From contig DETN01000197.1 of assembly GCA_002362155.1 (NCBI GenBank), positions 622-50,427 of the forward strand: DNA of 49,806 bases. Reading direction: 5' to 3'. The DNA is from Lachnospiraceae bacterium UBA3287. GTDB lineage: Bacteria > Bacillota > Clostridia > Lachnospirales > Lachnospiraceae. Position 1 is the first letter of the stretch; every line of letters starts with the position of its first letter. This document shows positions 32,921 through 41,354 of this stretch, piece after piece. The notes beneath the pieces are model-generated. The model ran no database searches and was not told the DNA's origin. It saw only the letters and a program-made list of their open reading frames with translations. A program made the translations under genes and the position numbers.

Positions 32921-32949
32921 ATAATATTAAATGTGAATCATTCACTGAA
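32921..32949 (-). promoter_or_regulatory. Promoter and palindrome upstream of garR
   Basis: On the minus strand TTCAGT (32944-32949) and TATTAT (32921-32926) are 17 bp apart. The perfect palindrome GTGAAT-C-ATTCAC (32933-32945) lies in the spacer. No sigma-54 type -24/-12 element (GG...GC) is visible in this region. Confidence 0.5.
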
Positions 32950-32989
32950 ATGACTCCTGTTTTTTTTGCACTATCCATTTTCTTTCAAT

Positions 32990-33011
32990 AAATGAAATCA
33001 TAATTTCATTT
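32990..33011. promoter_or_regulatory. Perfect 9-4-9 palindrome between garR and the regulator gene
   Basis: AAATGAAAT and ATTTCATTT arms flank a four-base spacer CATA. It lies about 45 bp upstream of the garR promoter and about 35 bp upstream of the regulator's promoter, an ideal place for an activator or autoregulator. The related GTGAATCATTCAC repeat lies 45 bp away. Confidence 0.6.
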
Positions 33012-33047
33012 TTCAGTCGGTTTCTTTCTGTTTTTCCGGCCCCGCCA

Positions 33048-33076
33048 TTGACTTTCCGAAGTCCCGCCTTTACTTT
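33048..33076 (+). promoter_or_regulatory. Promoter of the PrpR-type regulator
   Basis: TTGACT (33048-33053) and TACTTT (33071-33076) are 17 bp apart, about 65 bp upstream of the ATG at 33143, which is itself preceded by AAGGGG. Confidence 0.55.
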
Positions 33077-33142
33077 TATTAATATGTAATATCGCCGCTT
33101 CAGCAGACACTGTTTCATCACATCATAAAAAGGGGAATACAT

Positions 33143-35086
33143 ATGGATACCAAAGTCATAGCCCAGCCCTCCAGCCTGAACCTGGGCGTCCTTCTGCCCA
33201 GACAGGAAATGGTAGAGACCGCCCGCCGGATCATCGAAGACAATCAGCTCAACGTCGTTTACCTCAAGCACATTGATACCATCGATACCATCTCGGAAGC
33301 CCGGGCCGCCGTGGAAGCCGGCGCCGACCTTCTGATCGCCAGGGGCTATCAGGCCCGTCTGATCGAGCGCTATACCAACATCCCTGTCGTGGAAATGCGA
33401 CTCCATGCCCAGGAGATCGCCCTGGTCATACAGAGCGCCAAGACCATCCTGCAGAAGGAGCGGCCCCGCATCGCCCTGATCGCCTTCAGCAATCAGATCT
33501 CCAACATTTCCTATATCGGAAATCTGCTGGGCGTGACCCTGGACGTACGCTACATAGAATCCAGTGAGGAGATCCCCGAGACCATCCGGGAAATGTCTCT
33601 GCTGTCTCCCGATCTTTTCATAGGAGGCGACACCACCTGCACTCTGGCCTCCCAGGCCGGCTATCCCGCCCTCTTTTACAGTTCCACCGAGGAATCCATC
33701 CGGGAGGCCTTTCACGAAGCTCTGCAGACCGCTGCCGCCATGGAAAAGGACAAGCTCTCATCGGCCCAGTTCGAAGCCATCCTGGACACCTCCGCCAACG
33801 GCATCATCCGGGTCAACACCTCCTGCAGCGTCATTGTGGTCAACAAGATGGTGGAGGAACTGCTGGGCAGGCCCTCGGCAGAGATCATCGGAGCTCCTCT
33901 GCAGGAGGTCCTCCCTCAGATCGACCTCAATGCAGTCCGCCAGGTCCTGGAAGGAGCCAGGGAGGATCTGACCACCTCTATCACCATCCGCAACCGGGCC
34001 TGGATGGTCCTCATGACCTCTATCCGCTACAACGATACTGTGACCGGCGCCATTCTTTCCCTGCACGGCGTCAGCACGGCATCCCTGCAGACCTCGGCGA
34101 CCCGCAAGGAACTGCTGCACAGCGGATTCATGGCCACCTCCAGCTTTTCCGACATCACCACGCGTAATAAAGACATGCAGGATATGCTGGTCAACGCAAG
34201 GGCTTATGCCCTCTCCGACAGCCCGGTCCTGATCTACGGAAACAACGGAGACGAATCCTATGCCATCGCCGAAGCCATACACAATTCCTCGGCCCGCCGG
34301 GGCGGTCCCTTTGTGACCGTCAACCTCCTGGGCATAGACCAGGAAGACCAGGAGCTGGTCCTTTTCGGCCGGAAAGAGAGGACCGAAAGCGCCGACAGGT
34401 CCCGGGGAGCCCTCAGCCGGGCGGACCACGGCACCCTCTTCATCATCGGAATCAGAAAGTTAAAGCCTTCCGTCCAGATGCTTCTGTCCAAGACCATGCT
34501 GCAGGGCAACATTCTCCGGACGGATACCCAGTCCCTTCAGGCCCTGGATGCCCGGATCATCTGCCTCTCCTCCGTTGATCTTCTTGACCAGGTGAACAGC
34601 GGGGCCTTCCTTCCCACCCTCTACTACCAGCTCCAGGGCCTGACCCTGAAGATCCCGACTCTGAACGAGAGGCCGGAGGACCTGGCTTTTATTTTCGATG
34701 AGGAATTTACCAGAGCCGTCAGGACTTACAAGCGGCCCCTGAAACTGACAGAAGGGGGCAGAAAAAAGATTCTTTCCCTTCAGTGGGAAGGGAACCGGAT
34801 CCAGCTGCATTCCTTTGTGGAGCGTCTGGTCCTGTGCGCCAAAAAACGCAGTGTCGACGAGATCTATATACAGAAGACCTACGACGATCTTTATCCCAAT
34901 ATCCGGAAGGTCGAAGGCGAAAACCGCCTGGTGGTCTATGAAACACCGGAAGCCCTGGAGCTTAAGAACATTCTCCAGAAGAACGGAGGCAACCGGGCCC
35001 AGACCGCCGAAGAGCTGGGCATCAGCACCACCACTCTCTGGCGCAAAATGAAAAAATACGGCATTGAAGCCAGCTTCGAGTCCTGA
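33143..35086 (+). CDS. PrpR_N-PAS-AAA-Fis regulator with degenerate AAA+ domain
   Basis: A 647-residue regulator built like a sigma-54 activator. In order: a PrpR_N sensor domain (about 10-195; ADLLIARGYQARLIERYTNIP), a PAS domain (about 205-315), an AAA+ domain (about 330-560) and a Fis-type helix-turn-helix (about 595-640; GGNRAQTAEELGISTTTLWRKMKKYGI). The AAA+ domain has lost its essentials: Walker A reads YGNNGDESYAI without GK, the sigma-54 GAFTGA loop is absent (ERTESADRSRGAL instead) and Walker B reads GTLFIIGI without DE. It therefore probably cannot hydrolyse ATP or open a sigma-54 complex, and acts as a conventional regulator. It is divergent from the aldarate operon, its likely target; the ligand is probably a sugar acid. 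Confidence 0.85.
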   Translation: MDTKVIAQPSSLNLGVLLPRQEMVETARRIIEDNQLNVVYLKHIDTIDTISEARAAVEAGADLLIARGYQARLIERYTNIPVVEMRLHAQEIALVIQSAKTILQKERPRIALIAFSNQISNISYIGNLLGVTLDVRYIESSEEIPETIREMSLLSPDLFIGGDTTCTLASQAGYPALFYSSTEESIREAFHEALQTAAAMEKDKLSSAQFEAILDTSANGIIRVNTSCSVIVVNKMVEELLGRPSAEIIGAPLQEVLPQIDLNAVRQVLEGAREDLTTSITIRNRAWMVLMTSIRYNDTVTGAILSLHGVSTASLQTSATRKELLHSGFMATSSFSDITTRNKDMQDMLVNARAYALSDSPVLIYGNNGDESYAIAEAIHNSSARRGGPFVTVNLLGIDQEDQELVLFGRKERTESADRSRGALSRADHGTLFIIGIRKLKPSVQMLLSKTMLQGNILRTDTQSLQALDARIICLSSVDLLDQVNSGAFLPTLYYQLQGLTLKIPTLNERPEDLAFIFDEEFTRAVRTYKRPLKLTEGGRKKILSLQWEGNRIQLHSFVERLVLCAKKRSVDEIYIQKTYDDLYPNIRKVEGENRLVVYETPEALELKNILQKNGGNRAQTAEELGISTTTLWRKMKKYGIEASFES

Positions 35087-35178
35087 CCGGGCTTCCGTAG
35101 TCATGCACCATGCGCTCTTCCCCCCTTCCTGTATCCCGTGCTCTCCGGTACTGAGAACATGGGCCATCTGACAGGCCT

Positions 35179-35214
35179 GAAAAAAGGAGGCTCCGGAACC
35201 GCTCCGGAGCCTCC
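35179..35214 (-). terminator. Terminator after the ABC/kinase operon
   Basis: GGAGGCTCCGGA (35186-35197) pairs perfectly with TCCGGAGCCTCC (35203-35214). On the minus strand it is followed by six T residues. It lies 45 bp beyond the kinase stop codon and also separates it from the convergent regulator gene. Confidence 0.9.
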
Positions 35215-35258
35215 TCTTATTGTTTAAGCAGCTTTTTGGCAGGAAAGCTCTGCCTGAA

Positions 35259-36794
35259 TCAGAACTTTTCTTCTGACAGGCCCTGCATATCGTCCCAGAT
35301 GCCGTCAAGGCTCTCCAGGATCTTCTTGTAGACTTCGTATTTTTTGTTATAGACCTGCACATTTTCCGGAATGGGCATAATGGGGGCCGAGATCCGGGTC
35401 ATATTTCTGACCGCTTCCTCGATGTCCTTATACTCTCCCACCGCGGCCGCACAGGCGATAGCACAGCCCAGGGCGCCCGTCTCATGGGCTTCCACTGTTT
35501 CTACGGGAATGTTCATAACATCCGCAAACATCTGGGCCCATACCTCGGCTCTTGCGGCGCCGCCTGCCAGACGGATCCGTCTGGGAGCCGTCTCCCGGGT
35601 CTGCAGAAGCTTCTCCAGATGATAACGGTGGCAGAAGGTGATTCCTTCAAATACCGCCCTTACCAGGTGCTTTCTGGTATGGTTGTAGCTGATGCCGATA
35701 AAGCAGCCTTTGGCATTGGGATGAACATTGGATCCCATCAGGAAGGGCAGGAAGATGGGCACGTAAGTCTTAGGAGGAAGCGCCTCGACCCACTGATCCA
35801 CGGCATCATAGACGTTGGACTGCATGCGCTTGGCCTTTTCGGAAAATTCGGGCAGAAGCTGCTGGATAAACCATTCGAAGTTTCCGGCCGAGGTGGGGCT
35901 GGATTCCTCGATCAGGTAGTATTCCGGCAGGCAGAAAAGTGAATTCATCTGCGCCTTTCCGTCCAGGATGGGCGTCCTGCGCAGGTATTCGTTGATGGAC
36001 CAGGTCCCTGCGATCATACAGATCGATTCGGGATCCGTCACGCCCGCAGCAATGGCGCAGGCATTGATGTCGAACATGCCGCCAATGACGGGCGTGCCCT
36101 CCTCCAGGCCTGTCTGCATGGCAGCGATCCGGGTGATGGTGCCGCACAGATCGGTGGCCCTGACCAGGGGAGGCAGGGCGTCTCTGATCTCTTCGATCCC
36201 GAAGAGTTCAAGAAGCGTGTCGTCGTACTGGCCGGTATGAAGGTTCATAAGACCGGACCCGGAATAGTCCGTGATTTCGGCCATGGCTTTGCCGGTCAGT
36301 CTGAAACGGACATAGTCCTTGCATTCAAAGACGTACTTGATATTTTTGTAGTTTTCGGGTTCATTGTCCCGGAGCCAGGCCAGAAGAGCCACCGGCTGAC
36401 AGGCCATGACATGCTGGCAGGAGTACTGGAAGGCCTTTTCCTCCGTTCCGTCATTTCTCCAGTCATTCATGTACTGATAGGCCCTGTTGTCAGTGGAAAT
36501 GATGCCGGGCCGCAGAGGCCTGTCATCCTTTCCCCACAGATAAAGCCCTTTGCCGTGGCCGGAGATGCCCAGGCAGATGACATCCGATGCCTGCACACCG
36601 GTCTTGATTAGAGCGCCCTGGATGACCCTGGCATTTGCCAGCCACATTTCTTCCATGTCGCGTTCGACAAAACCGGGTCTGGGCTTGATGGATTCCGTTG
36701 ATATCCCATAGGATCCAATCTCCTTGCCGTGGATATCAAACAGAGCTGCCTTGGTGGCTGTCCCGCCGTTATCCAGACCCATAAAGTATTTCAT
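35259..36794 (-). CDS. FGGY-family carbohydrate kinase, L-xylulokinase-like
   Basis: A 511-residue sugar kinase. It starts MKYFMGLDNGGTATKAALFD and has FVERDMEEMW, ISGHGKGLYLW, IISTDNRA, the catalytic-region GGMFDINACAIAAG, EESSPTSAGNFEWF and the C-terminal ATP site LAGGAARAEVWAQMFADV. From memory of E. coli LyxK, the whole length resembles L-xylulose / 3-keto-L-gulonate kinase more than XylB or GntK. It is the last gene of the ABC transporter operon, starting 13 bp after the dehydrogenase stop. No partner epimerase or aldolase (UlaD/E/F, AraD) is present, so the product's fate is unknown. Confidence 0.82.
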   Translation of the reverse strand: MKYFMGLDNGGTATKAALFDIHGKEIGSYGISTESIKPRPGFVERDMEEMWLANARVIQGALIKTGVQASDVICLGISGHGKGLYLWGKDDRPLRPGIISTDNRAYQYMNDWRNDGTEEKAFQYSCQHVMACQPVALLAWLRDNEPENYKNIKYVFECKDYVRFRLTGKAMAEITDYSGSGLMNLHTGQYDDTLLELFGIEEIRDALPPLVRATDLCGTITRIAAMQTGLEEGTPVIGGMFDINACAIAAGVTDPESICMIAGTWSINEYLRRTPILDGKAQMNSLFCLPEYYLIEESSPTSAGNFEWFIQQLLPEFSEKAKRMQSNVYDAVDQWVEALPPKTYVPIFLPFLMGSNVHPNAKGCFIGISYNHTRKHLVRAVFEGITFCHRYHLEKLLQTRETAPRRIRLAGGAARAEVWAQMFADVMNIPVETVEAHETGALGCAIACAAAVGEYKDIEEAVRNMTRISAPIMPIPENVQVYNKKYEVYKKILESLDGIWDDMQGLSEEKF

Positions 36795-36807
36795 ATCCTA
36801 CCTCCGA

Positions 36808-37794
36808 TCAGTGCACATAGTCCGGATTGACCAGATCGCCCCGTCCCAGCGGCTCTCCCTTGTAGAATGCATCCATGATGTCGATGGCCTTCTTGTAAAT
36901 GTTCCAGAGGGACTCATAGGTCTGGCTGGAAACATGGGGGGTCAGGATGCAGTTCTCCAGTTCGAAAAGCCTGGAATCTGTGGGCAGAGGCTCCTGGGCA
37001 AAGACATCCAGGCCGGCGCCGCCGATCCTGCCGCTCTTTAACGCATCGTAGAGGTCGTCCTCGTCGATGATATTGCCGCGGGCCGTACATACGATGACCG
37101 CATTCTCCTTCATCATATCGAAGCGCTCTTTGTTGATAATGTGATGGGTGGAAGGAAGATAGGGAAGATGGACGCTGATGGCGTCGCAGGTCCGGAAGAT
37201 CTCGTCCATATCTGTAAAGCGCACCCCCAGCTCCTCGGCAGCTTTCAGGTTGGGATAGGGATCGTAGGCAAGGATCTCGCACTCAAAGCCGGAAAGACGT
37301 TTTGCCAGACATACACCGATGTTGCCGAAGCCCAGGATACCGACCTTCTTGCCCACCATTTCATAGGCAATGTTCTTTTCCCAGACACCGGATTCCATGA
37401 CCCTGCGGTTCAGGAAGAGCTGTCTTCTGAGAGCAAGGATCTGGGTCATGGCCATTTCCGCCACCGAAGTCTTGTTGGCGCCGGTGGTCCTTGTAATGGC
37501 GATCCCGTGGGCGCTGGCCGCCTTCAGATCGACTGCATCAAAGCCTACGCCGAAGCGGATCAGCAGCTTGCAGCGGTCTCCCATACGGGAGAAGATGGGC
37601 TCGCCGTAGGGCTGAACGTCGATCAGGCCCGCATCCGCATTCTGCAGCTGGCTAATCACATCCTCCTCGTCAAAGGGAAGCTGCGGCTTCCATACAAATT
37701 CAATGTCTTTTGTTTTTGCGTATTCCTCCGCCTCCTGGTTGAGTTTTACAAAAACATCAGACTGATCGCCGAAAAATGATACTAATTTCTTCAT
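36808..37794 (-). CDS. D-2-hydroxyacid dehydrogenase, SerA-like
   Basis: A 328-residue NAD-dependent dehydrogenase of the D-isomer family. It shows GFDAVDLKAASAHGI, VAEMAMTQIL, the dinucleotide motif GILGFGNIGVCLAKRL, the catalytic arginine in CTARGNIID, the glutamate in FAQEPLP and the histidine in LTPHVSSQT. There is no ACT domain, so it is not a full phosphoglycerate dehydrogenase. Within a sugar operon it may oxidise or reduce a sugar acid such as an aldonate. It lies between the amidohydrolase and the kinase. Confidence 0.82.
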   Translation of the reverse strand: MKKLVSFFGDQSDVFVKLNQEAEEYAKTKDIEFVWKPQLPFDEEDVISQLQNADAGLIDVQPYGEPIFSRMGDRCKLLIRFGVGFDAVDLKAASAHGIAITRTTGANKTSVAEMAMTQILALRRQLFLNRRVMESGVWEKNIAYEMVGKKVGILGFGNIGVCLAKRLSGFECEILAYDPYPNLKAAEELGVRFTDMDEIFRTCDAISVHLPYLPSTHHIINKERFDMMKENAVIVCTARGNIIDEDDLYDALKSGRIGGAGLDVFAQEPLPTDSRLFELENCILTPHVSSQTYESLWNIYKKAIDIMDAFYKGEPLGRGDLVNPDYVH

Positions 37795-37825
37795 AAGTAA
37801 TCCCCTTTTGCTCGCTTAATCAATA

Positions 37826-38740
37826 TTATTTTTCAAAGTAAACATGATAGGCATTGTTATAGTAAACATCTTCCAACTCCTCGTCCGTGAAGGCGCCGTT
37901 CTTTAACAGATAGTCTGTCAGGTGCTCGCAGGAATCCTGGGTCGCGGCGAAGGGAGCGTCTGTGCCCCACATCATCTTTTTGGCAGTGATGATCTCTCTG
38001 GCCATCTGCAGATACTCAGCAGCTGCAGGATAAGGATACTTGTCGGGCGCAAGGATCTTGGGAATGGCAGCGATATCGAACCAGACGTTGGGCATGTTCA
38101 GAAGCTCCAGTGACAGCTTCCATTCTCTCTCCCATCCTCTGGTGGGAGCCAGCAGGTGGCAGACGACGAACTTCAGGTCAGGGCATTTATGGGCGGCTTC
38201 CATGATGGACCAGGGCTGGTGGCTGGGCATGGCAATATCGCCCACATCCAGGGCTACGACGCCTTTGTGCTCTTCCACTGTCTTATAAATATACATCATC
38301 TCTTCCCCTGCCAGGTCGAAAGGCTTGTGGCATCCCATCAGGCCTCCGCCGGTGGAGACTTCAAATTTTGCCAGGTGGAAGCCGTCCTTCTCCATGAATG
38401 TCCTGATGGCCTCTTTATAGTTTCCCATAAAGGGATCGATGGTGCAGGAAGGACAGAAGGTATCGGGATATTTTTCCAGAAGGGTCTTGTGATACTGGTT
38501 CTGGAAGCCATACATGCTGCCGCTCATAAGAACAGCCTTCTCTACGCCGCAGGGACCCATGTAGTTTTCCAGCGCTTCCTCTGCCGTAAAGGTCATATCT
38601 CCCAGCTCCGGAGGGATCAGCTGGAAGATCTCCCCGTTGCCCCACTGGGCTTTGCCGCCGCCGATGGCGCGGGACTCACCCCGTCTGCAGTAACCGGCTA
38701 CAGGATTTGCAAGATGAAGATGTGCATCGATTTTTTTCAT
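37826..38740 (-). CDS. Amidohydrolase-2 family hydrolase
   Basis: A 304-residue TIM-barrel metal hydrolase. The N-terminal metal motif is KIDAHLHL, later histidines lie in LKFVVCHLLAP, and the final aspartate is in MMWGTDAPFA. This family includes lactonases and decarboxylases acting on ring compounds or sugar lactones; lactone hydrolysis would fit between a dehydrogenase and a kinase but is inference. The start at 38740 (MKKIDAHLHL) has AAGGAG ten bases upstream; the 15-codon upstream extension is not family-like. A strong intercistronic hairpin separates it from the transporter genes. Confidence 0.78.
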   Translation of the reverse strand: MKKIDAHLHLANPVAGYCRRGESRAIGGGKAQWGNGEIFQLIPPELGDMTFTAEEALENYMGPCGVEKAVLMSGSMYGFQNQYHKTLLEKYPDTFCPSCTIDPFMGNYKEAIRTFMEKDGFHLAKFEVSTGGGLMGCHKPFDLAGEEMMYIYKTVEEHKGVVALDVGDIAMPSHQPWSIMEAAHKCPDLKFVVCHLLAPTRGWEREWKLSLELLNMPNVWFDIAAIPKILAPDKYPYPAAAEYLQMAREIITAKKMMWGTDAPFAATQDSCEHLTDYLLKNGAFTDEELEDVYYNNAYHVYFEK

Positions 38741-38780
38741 TGTTAGGGCTCCTTGTTCTGTCGAAACAAACAATTCGGGA

Positions 38781-38830
38781 ATCATTGAGGCTGGGGCGGG
38801 AAGGCCAGAGGCCTGTCCCGCCCAAATGAT
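38781..38830 (-). repeat. Intercistronic stem-loop between transporter and catabolic genes
   Basis: GGGCGGGA-(C)-AGGCC-UCU-GGCCU-UCCCGCCC forms an almost perfect long stem (38794-38823), with outer ATCATT/AATGAT pairing (38781-38830). It has no U-run, so it is more likely an mRNA processing or stabilising structure than a terminator. It lies in the 98-bp gap between permease and amidohydrolase. Confidence 0.65.
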
Positions 38831-38838
38831 ACGGCGCC

Positions 38839-39828
38839 TCAGGCCGTGGATTTGCCTGCCGCTTTTGCCTGCCTGCGCTTGGCCAGCCAGCTCTGGAACT
38901 TGGTATCGCGCTGCAGGGCGTCGAAGCCGACTGCTGCAATGATGACAAGACCTCTGACCAGACCGTGCTGGGTGGAAGGTACGCTCATCAGGTTCAGGCC
39001 GTTCTGGAGAAGGCCAATGATCATGGCACCGAAGATGGCGCCGGGAACGGTGCCTTCGCCGCCCAGAAGGGAGATGCCGCCGATGACGCCTGCCATAATG
39101 ACATACTGCTCATAGCCGGAACCGTTGGAGGCCATGCCCTGCTGGGTCATGGAGGACAGGATGATGCCGCCGATGGCGGTGGTAAAGCCGGAGATCATGT
39201 AAGCCATGATAGTGATCTTCCTGACGGAGATACCGGAAATAGCCGCTGCCTGGTCATTGCCGCCGACCGCATATACATACCGGCCGGTCTCGGTCTTTCT
39301 GAGGACATACCAGGAGATCAGGGCCGCGACCACCATCAGGATGATGGGGATCGGGTTCTTGCCGATGGAAGTGAAAAGCTTGGGATTGGTGCAGTCCAGG
39401 ATCTTGTTGTTGGTCAGGATCATGGACAGGCCCAGATAAATGGTCTGGGTCGCGAAGGTGACCAGGAAGGCCGGCACGTGGAAAGTTGTGATAATCAGGC
39501 CATGGATCAGGCCGGCCAGAAGACCGACGGTCAGGGCCACCAGGATACCGGCAACGACGCCTGCCGGCGAATAGCCGAAGGCCCGCACCGTCATGACACA
39601 GGTAACGCCTGTCAGACCGCAGAGGGTACCGATGGAAAGATCGATGCCGCCCAGCAGGAAAACGAAGATGGTGCCGGAGACCATTACGCCGTAGATCGAA
39701 ACAGACCAGAGAACGTTGCCCAGGTTGCCTATGGTCAGGAAGCTGCTGGGACGAAGGATGGTCAGGATCAGGAAGAAGGCAGCCAGGATGATCGGCTTGC
39801 TTAAATCTTTAACTGAAAGTTTTTTCAT
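38839..39828 (-). CDS. Sugar ABC transporter permease, RbsC family (second)
   Basis: A 329-residue inner-membrane permease of the ribose/xylose/galactose type, with about nine to ten hydrophobic segments. GGIDLSIG (about residues 60-67) is the typical RbsC signature, followed by FVTFATQTIYLGL-like and AVGGNDQAAAISGI, the cytoplasmic loop that contacts the ATPase. It pairs with the first permease of the operon, so the channel is probably a heterodimer. It begins 14 bp after the ATPase gene stop. Confidence 0.88.
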   Translation of the reverse strand: MKKLSVKDLSKPIILAAFFLILTILRPSSFLTIGNLGNVLWSVSIYGVMVSGTIFVFLLGGIDLSIGTLCGLTGVTCVMTVRAFGYSPAGVVAGILVALTVGLLAGLIHGLIITTFHVPAFLVTFATQTIYLGLSMILTNNKILDCTNPKLFTSIGKNPIPIILMVVAALISWYVLRKTETGRYVYAVGGNDQAAAISGISVRKITIMAYMISGFTTAIGGIILSSMTQQGMASNGSGYEQYVIMAGVIGGISLLGGEGTVPGAIFGAMIIGLLQNGLNLMSVPSTQHGLVRGLVIIAAVGFDALQRDTKFQSWLAKRRQAKAAGKSTA

Positions 39829-39842
39829 GATGTCCTCCCCTC

Positions 39843-41351
39843 TTAGTCTACGATTCCGGAGCCCGCTTCAAGAACCATGGACTGGGTCACGATCCCGCTG
39901 TCAAACTCCTTGATGATAGAGCCTTTTCTCATCACGAGGATCCTGTGGGATACCCGGATCAGCTCCTGGAGGTCGGAAGTAACGATAATGACTACGATGC
40001 CCTGGGATGCCAGATCCTCCAGGATGGAATAGATCTGATCCTTGGCACCGACGTCGATGCCGGCAGTGGGTTCGTCTACGATCAGAACCTTCAGGTCTCT
40101 CTGGATCCACTTGCCCAGGACCACCTTCTGCTGGTTTCCGCCGGACATGAGGCCGACTTCCTTGTCCGGATTATCGGGACGGATGTCGATCTGCTGGATG
40201 GCCCGGATGCCCATATCCCGTTCATCCTTGTCGGAAATGGATGTGCCGTTCTTTTTGACAATGTCATAGTTGGTCAGGGCAACGTTCTTAACGGTGGACA
40301 GAAGGGGAATGAAGCCCTGGTTTCTTCTGTCCTCGGGAACGAAGCCGAAGCCTGCTTTGATGCTTTCTTTGGGGCTGTACTTGAGCTCCACCCCGTTCAG
40401 GGTCGCTGTGCCGGATTTGTGTTTGTCTATGCCGTAGATGGCACGCATGAGTTCGGTACGGCCGGCGCCGATCAGACCGCCGAAGCCCAGGATCTCGCCC
40501 CTGTGGGCCTGGAAGGAAACATTCTTGAACATACCGATCTCGTCGGAAAAGTTCTTGACATCCAGAACGACTTCATTGTTGTTCTTTCTCATTTCCTTGG
40601 CGGAGCCTGCGGATTCGTCGACCTCCTTGCCGATCATAGTCTTGATGACCAGGCGGGGCTCGATCTGCTCATGGTTCAGTACAGCCGCATTCTGCCCGTT
40701 CCGGAGGACGGTCAGTCTGTCGGACAGTCTGTAGACCTCTTCCAGACGGTGGGAAATATAAATAATGGATACGCCCTGATCCCGGAGTTTCTCGATGATC
40801 TCGAAGAGGGACTCCGCTTCCTTGCCGGATAAAGATGCCGTGGGCTCGTCCATGATCAGGAGCTTGGAATCGCAGGAAAGGCCCTTTAAGATCTCCACCA
40901 GCTGTCTGAGGCCGATGCCCAGGTTGGCCACCAGCTCGTCTGCCTTTAAGGGGAAGCCGTATCGGGCGATCAGCTCCTCGGTATCTCTGATCATCTTCTT
41001 ATGGTCGATCAGACCGAATTTCCTGGGCTCTCTGCCCAGGAACACGTTCTGGGCCACTGTCAGAGGAGGTTCCACGGACAGTTCCTGATAGATACAGGCG
41101 ATGCCCAGCTTCTGAACGTCTGCGTAGGAGTTGACCTGGACTTCCTTGCCTTCCCACCAGATCGAACCTGCGTCCTTGCTGTAGACACCGGTGATGATCT
41201 TGATCAGCGTTGATTTGCCCGCGCCGTTTTCTCCCATGAGGGCGTGGACTTCGCCCTTTCTTACTTCAAAGTGCACGTCCTGGAGGACAGGAACACCGGA
41301 AAAGCTCTTATATATGTTCTTAGCTTCAAGAATGATTTCATTGTTCGCCAT
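39843..41351 (-). CDS. Sugar ABC transporter ATPase, RbsA/XylG type
   Basis: A 502-residue double ATPase. The first domain has Walker A GENGAGKSTLIK, Q-loop YQELS and Walker B LLIMDEPTASLS. The second has the degenerate Walker A GLIGAGRTELMRA, the signature SGGNQQKVVLGKW and Walker B LIVDEPTAGIDVG, the arrangement usual in RbsA/XylG/MglA proteins. It lies between the two permease genes and starts three bases before the first permease stop codon region, so it is tightly coupled. Confidence 0.92.
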   Translation of the reverse strand: MANNEIILEAKNIYKSFSGVPVLQDVHFEVRKGEVHALMGENGAGKSTLIKIITGVYSKDAGSIWWEGKEVQVNSYADVQKLGIACIYQELSVEPPLTVAQNVFLGREPRKFGLIDHKKMIRDTEELIARYGFPLKADELVANLGIGLRQLVEILKGLSCDSKLLIMDEPTASLSGKEAESLFEIIEKLRDQGVSIIYISHRLEEVYRLSDRLTVLRNGQNAAVLNHEQIEPRLVIKTMIGKEVDESAGSAKEMRKNNNEVVLDVKNFSDEIGMFKNVSFQAHRGEILGFGGLIGAGRTELMRAIYGIDKHKSGTATLNGVELKYSPKESIKAGFGFVPEDRRNQGFIPLLSTVKNVALTNYDIVKKNGTSISDKDERDMGIRAIQQIDIRPDNPDKEVGLMSGGNQQKVVLGKWIQRDLKVLIVDEPTAGIDVGAKDQIYSILEDLASQGIVVIIVTSDLQELIRVSHRILVMRKGSIIKEFDSGIVTQSMVLEAGSGIVD

Positions 41352-41354
41352 ATA

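Noticed and set aside
32846..33142. Sigma-54 promoter for the aldarate operon
   Set aside because: No GG-N10-GC element of the TGGCAC-N5-TTGC type is visible, and the regulator lacks GAFTGA.
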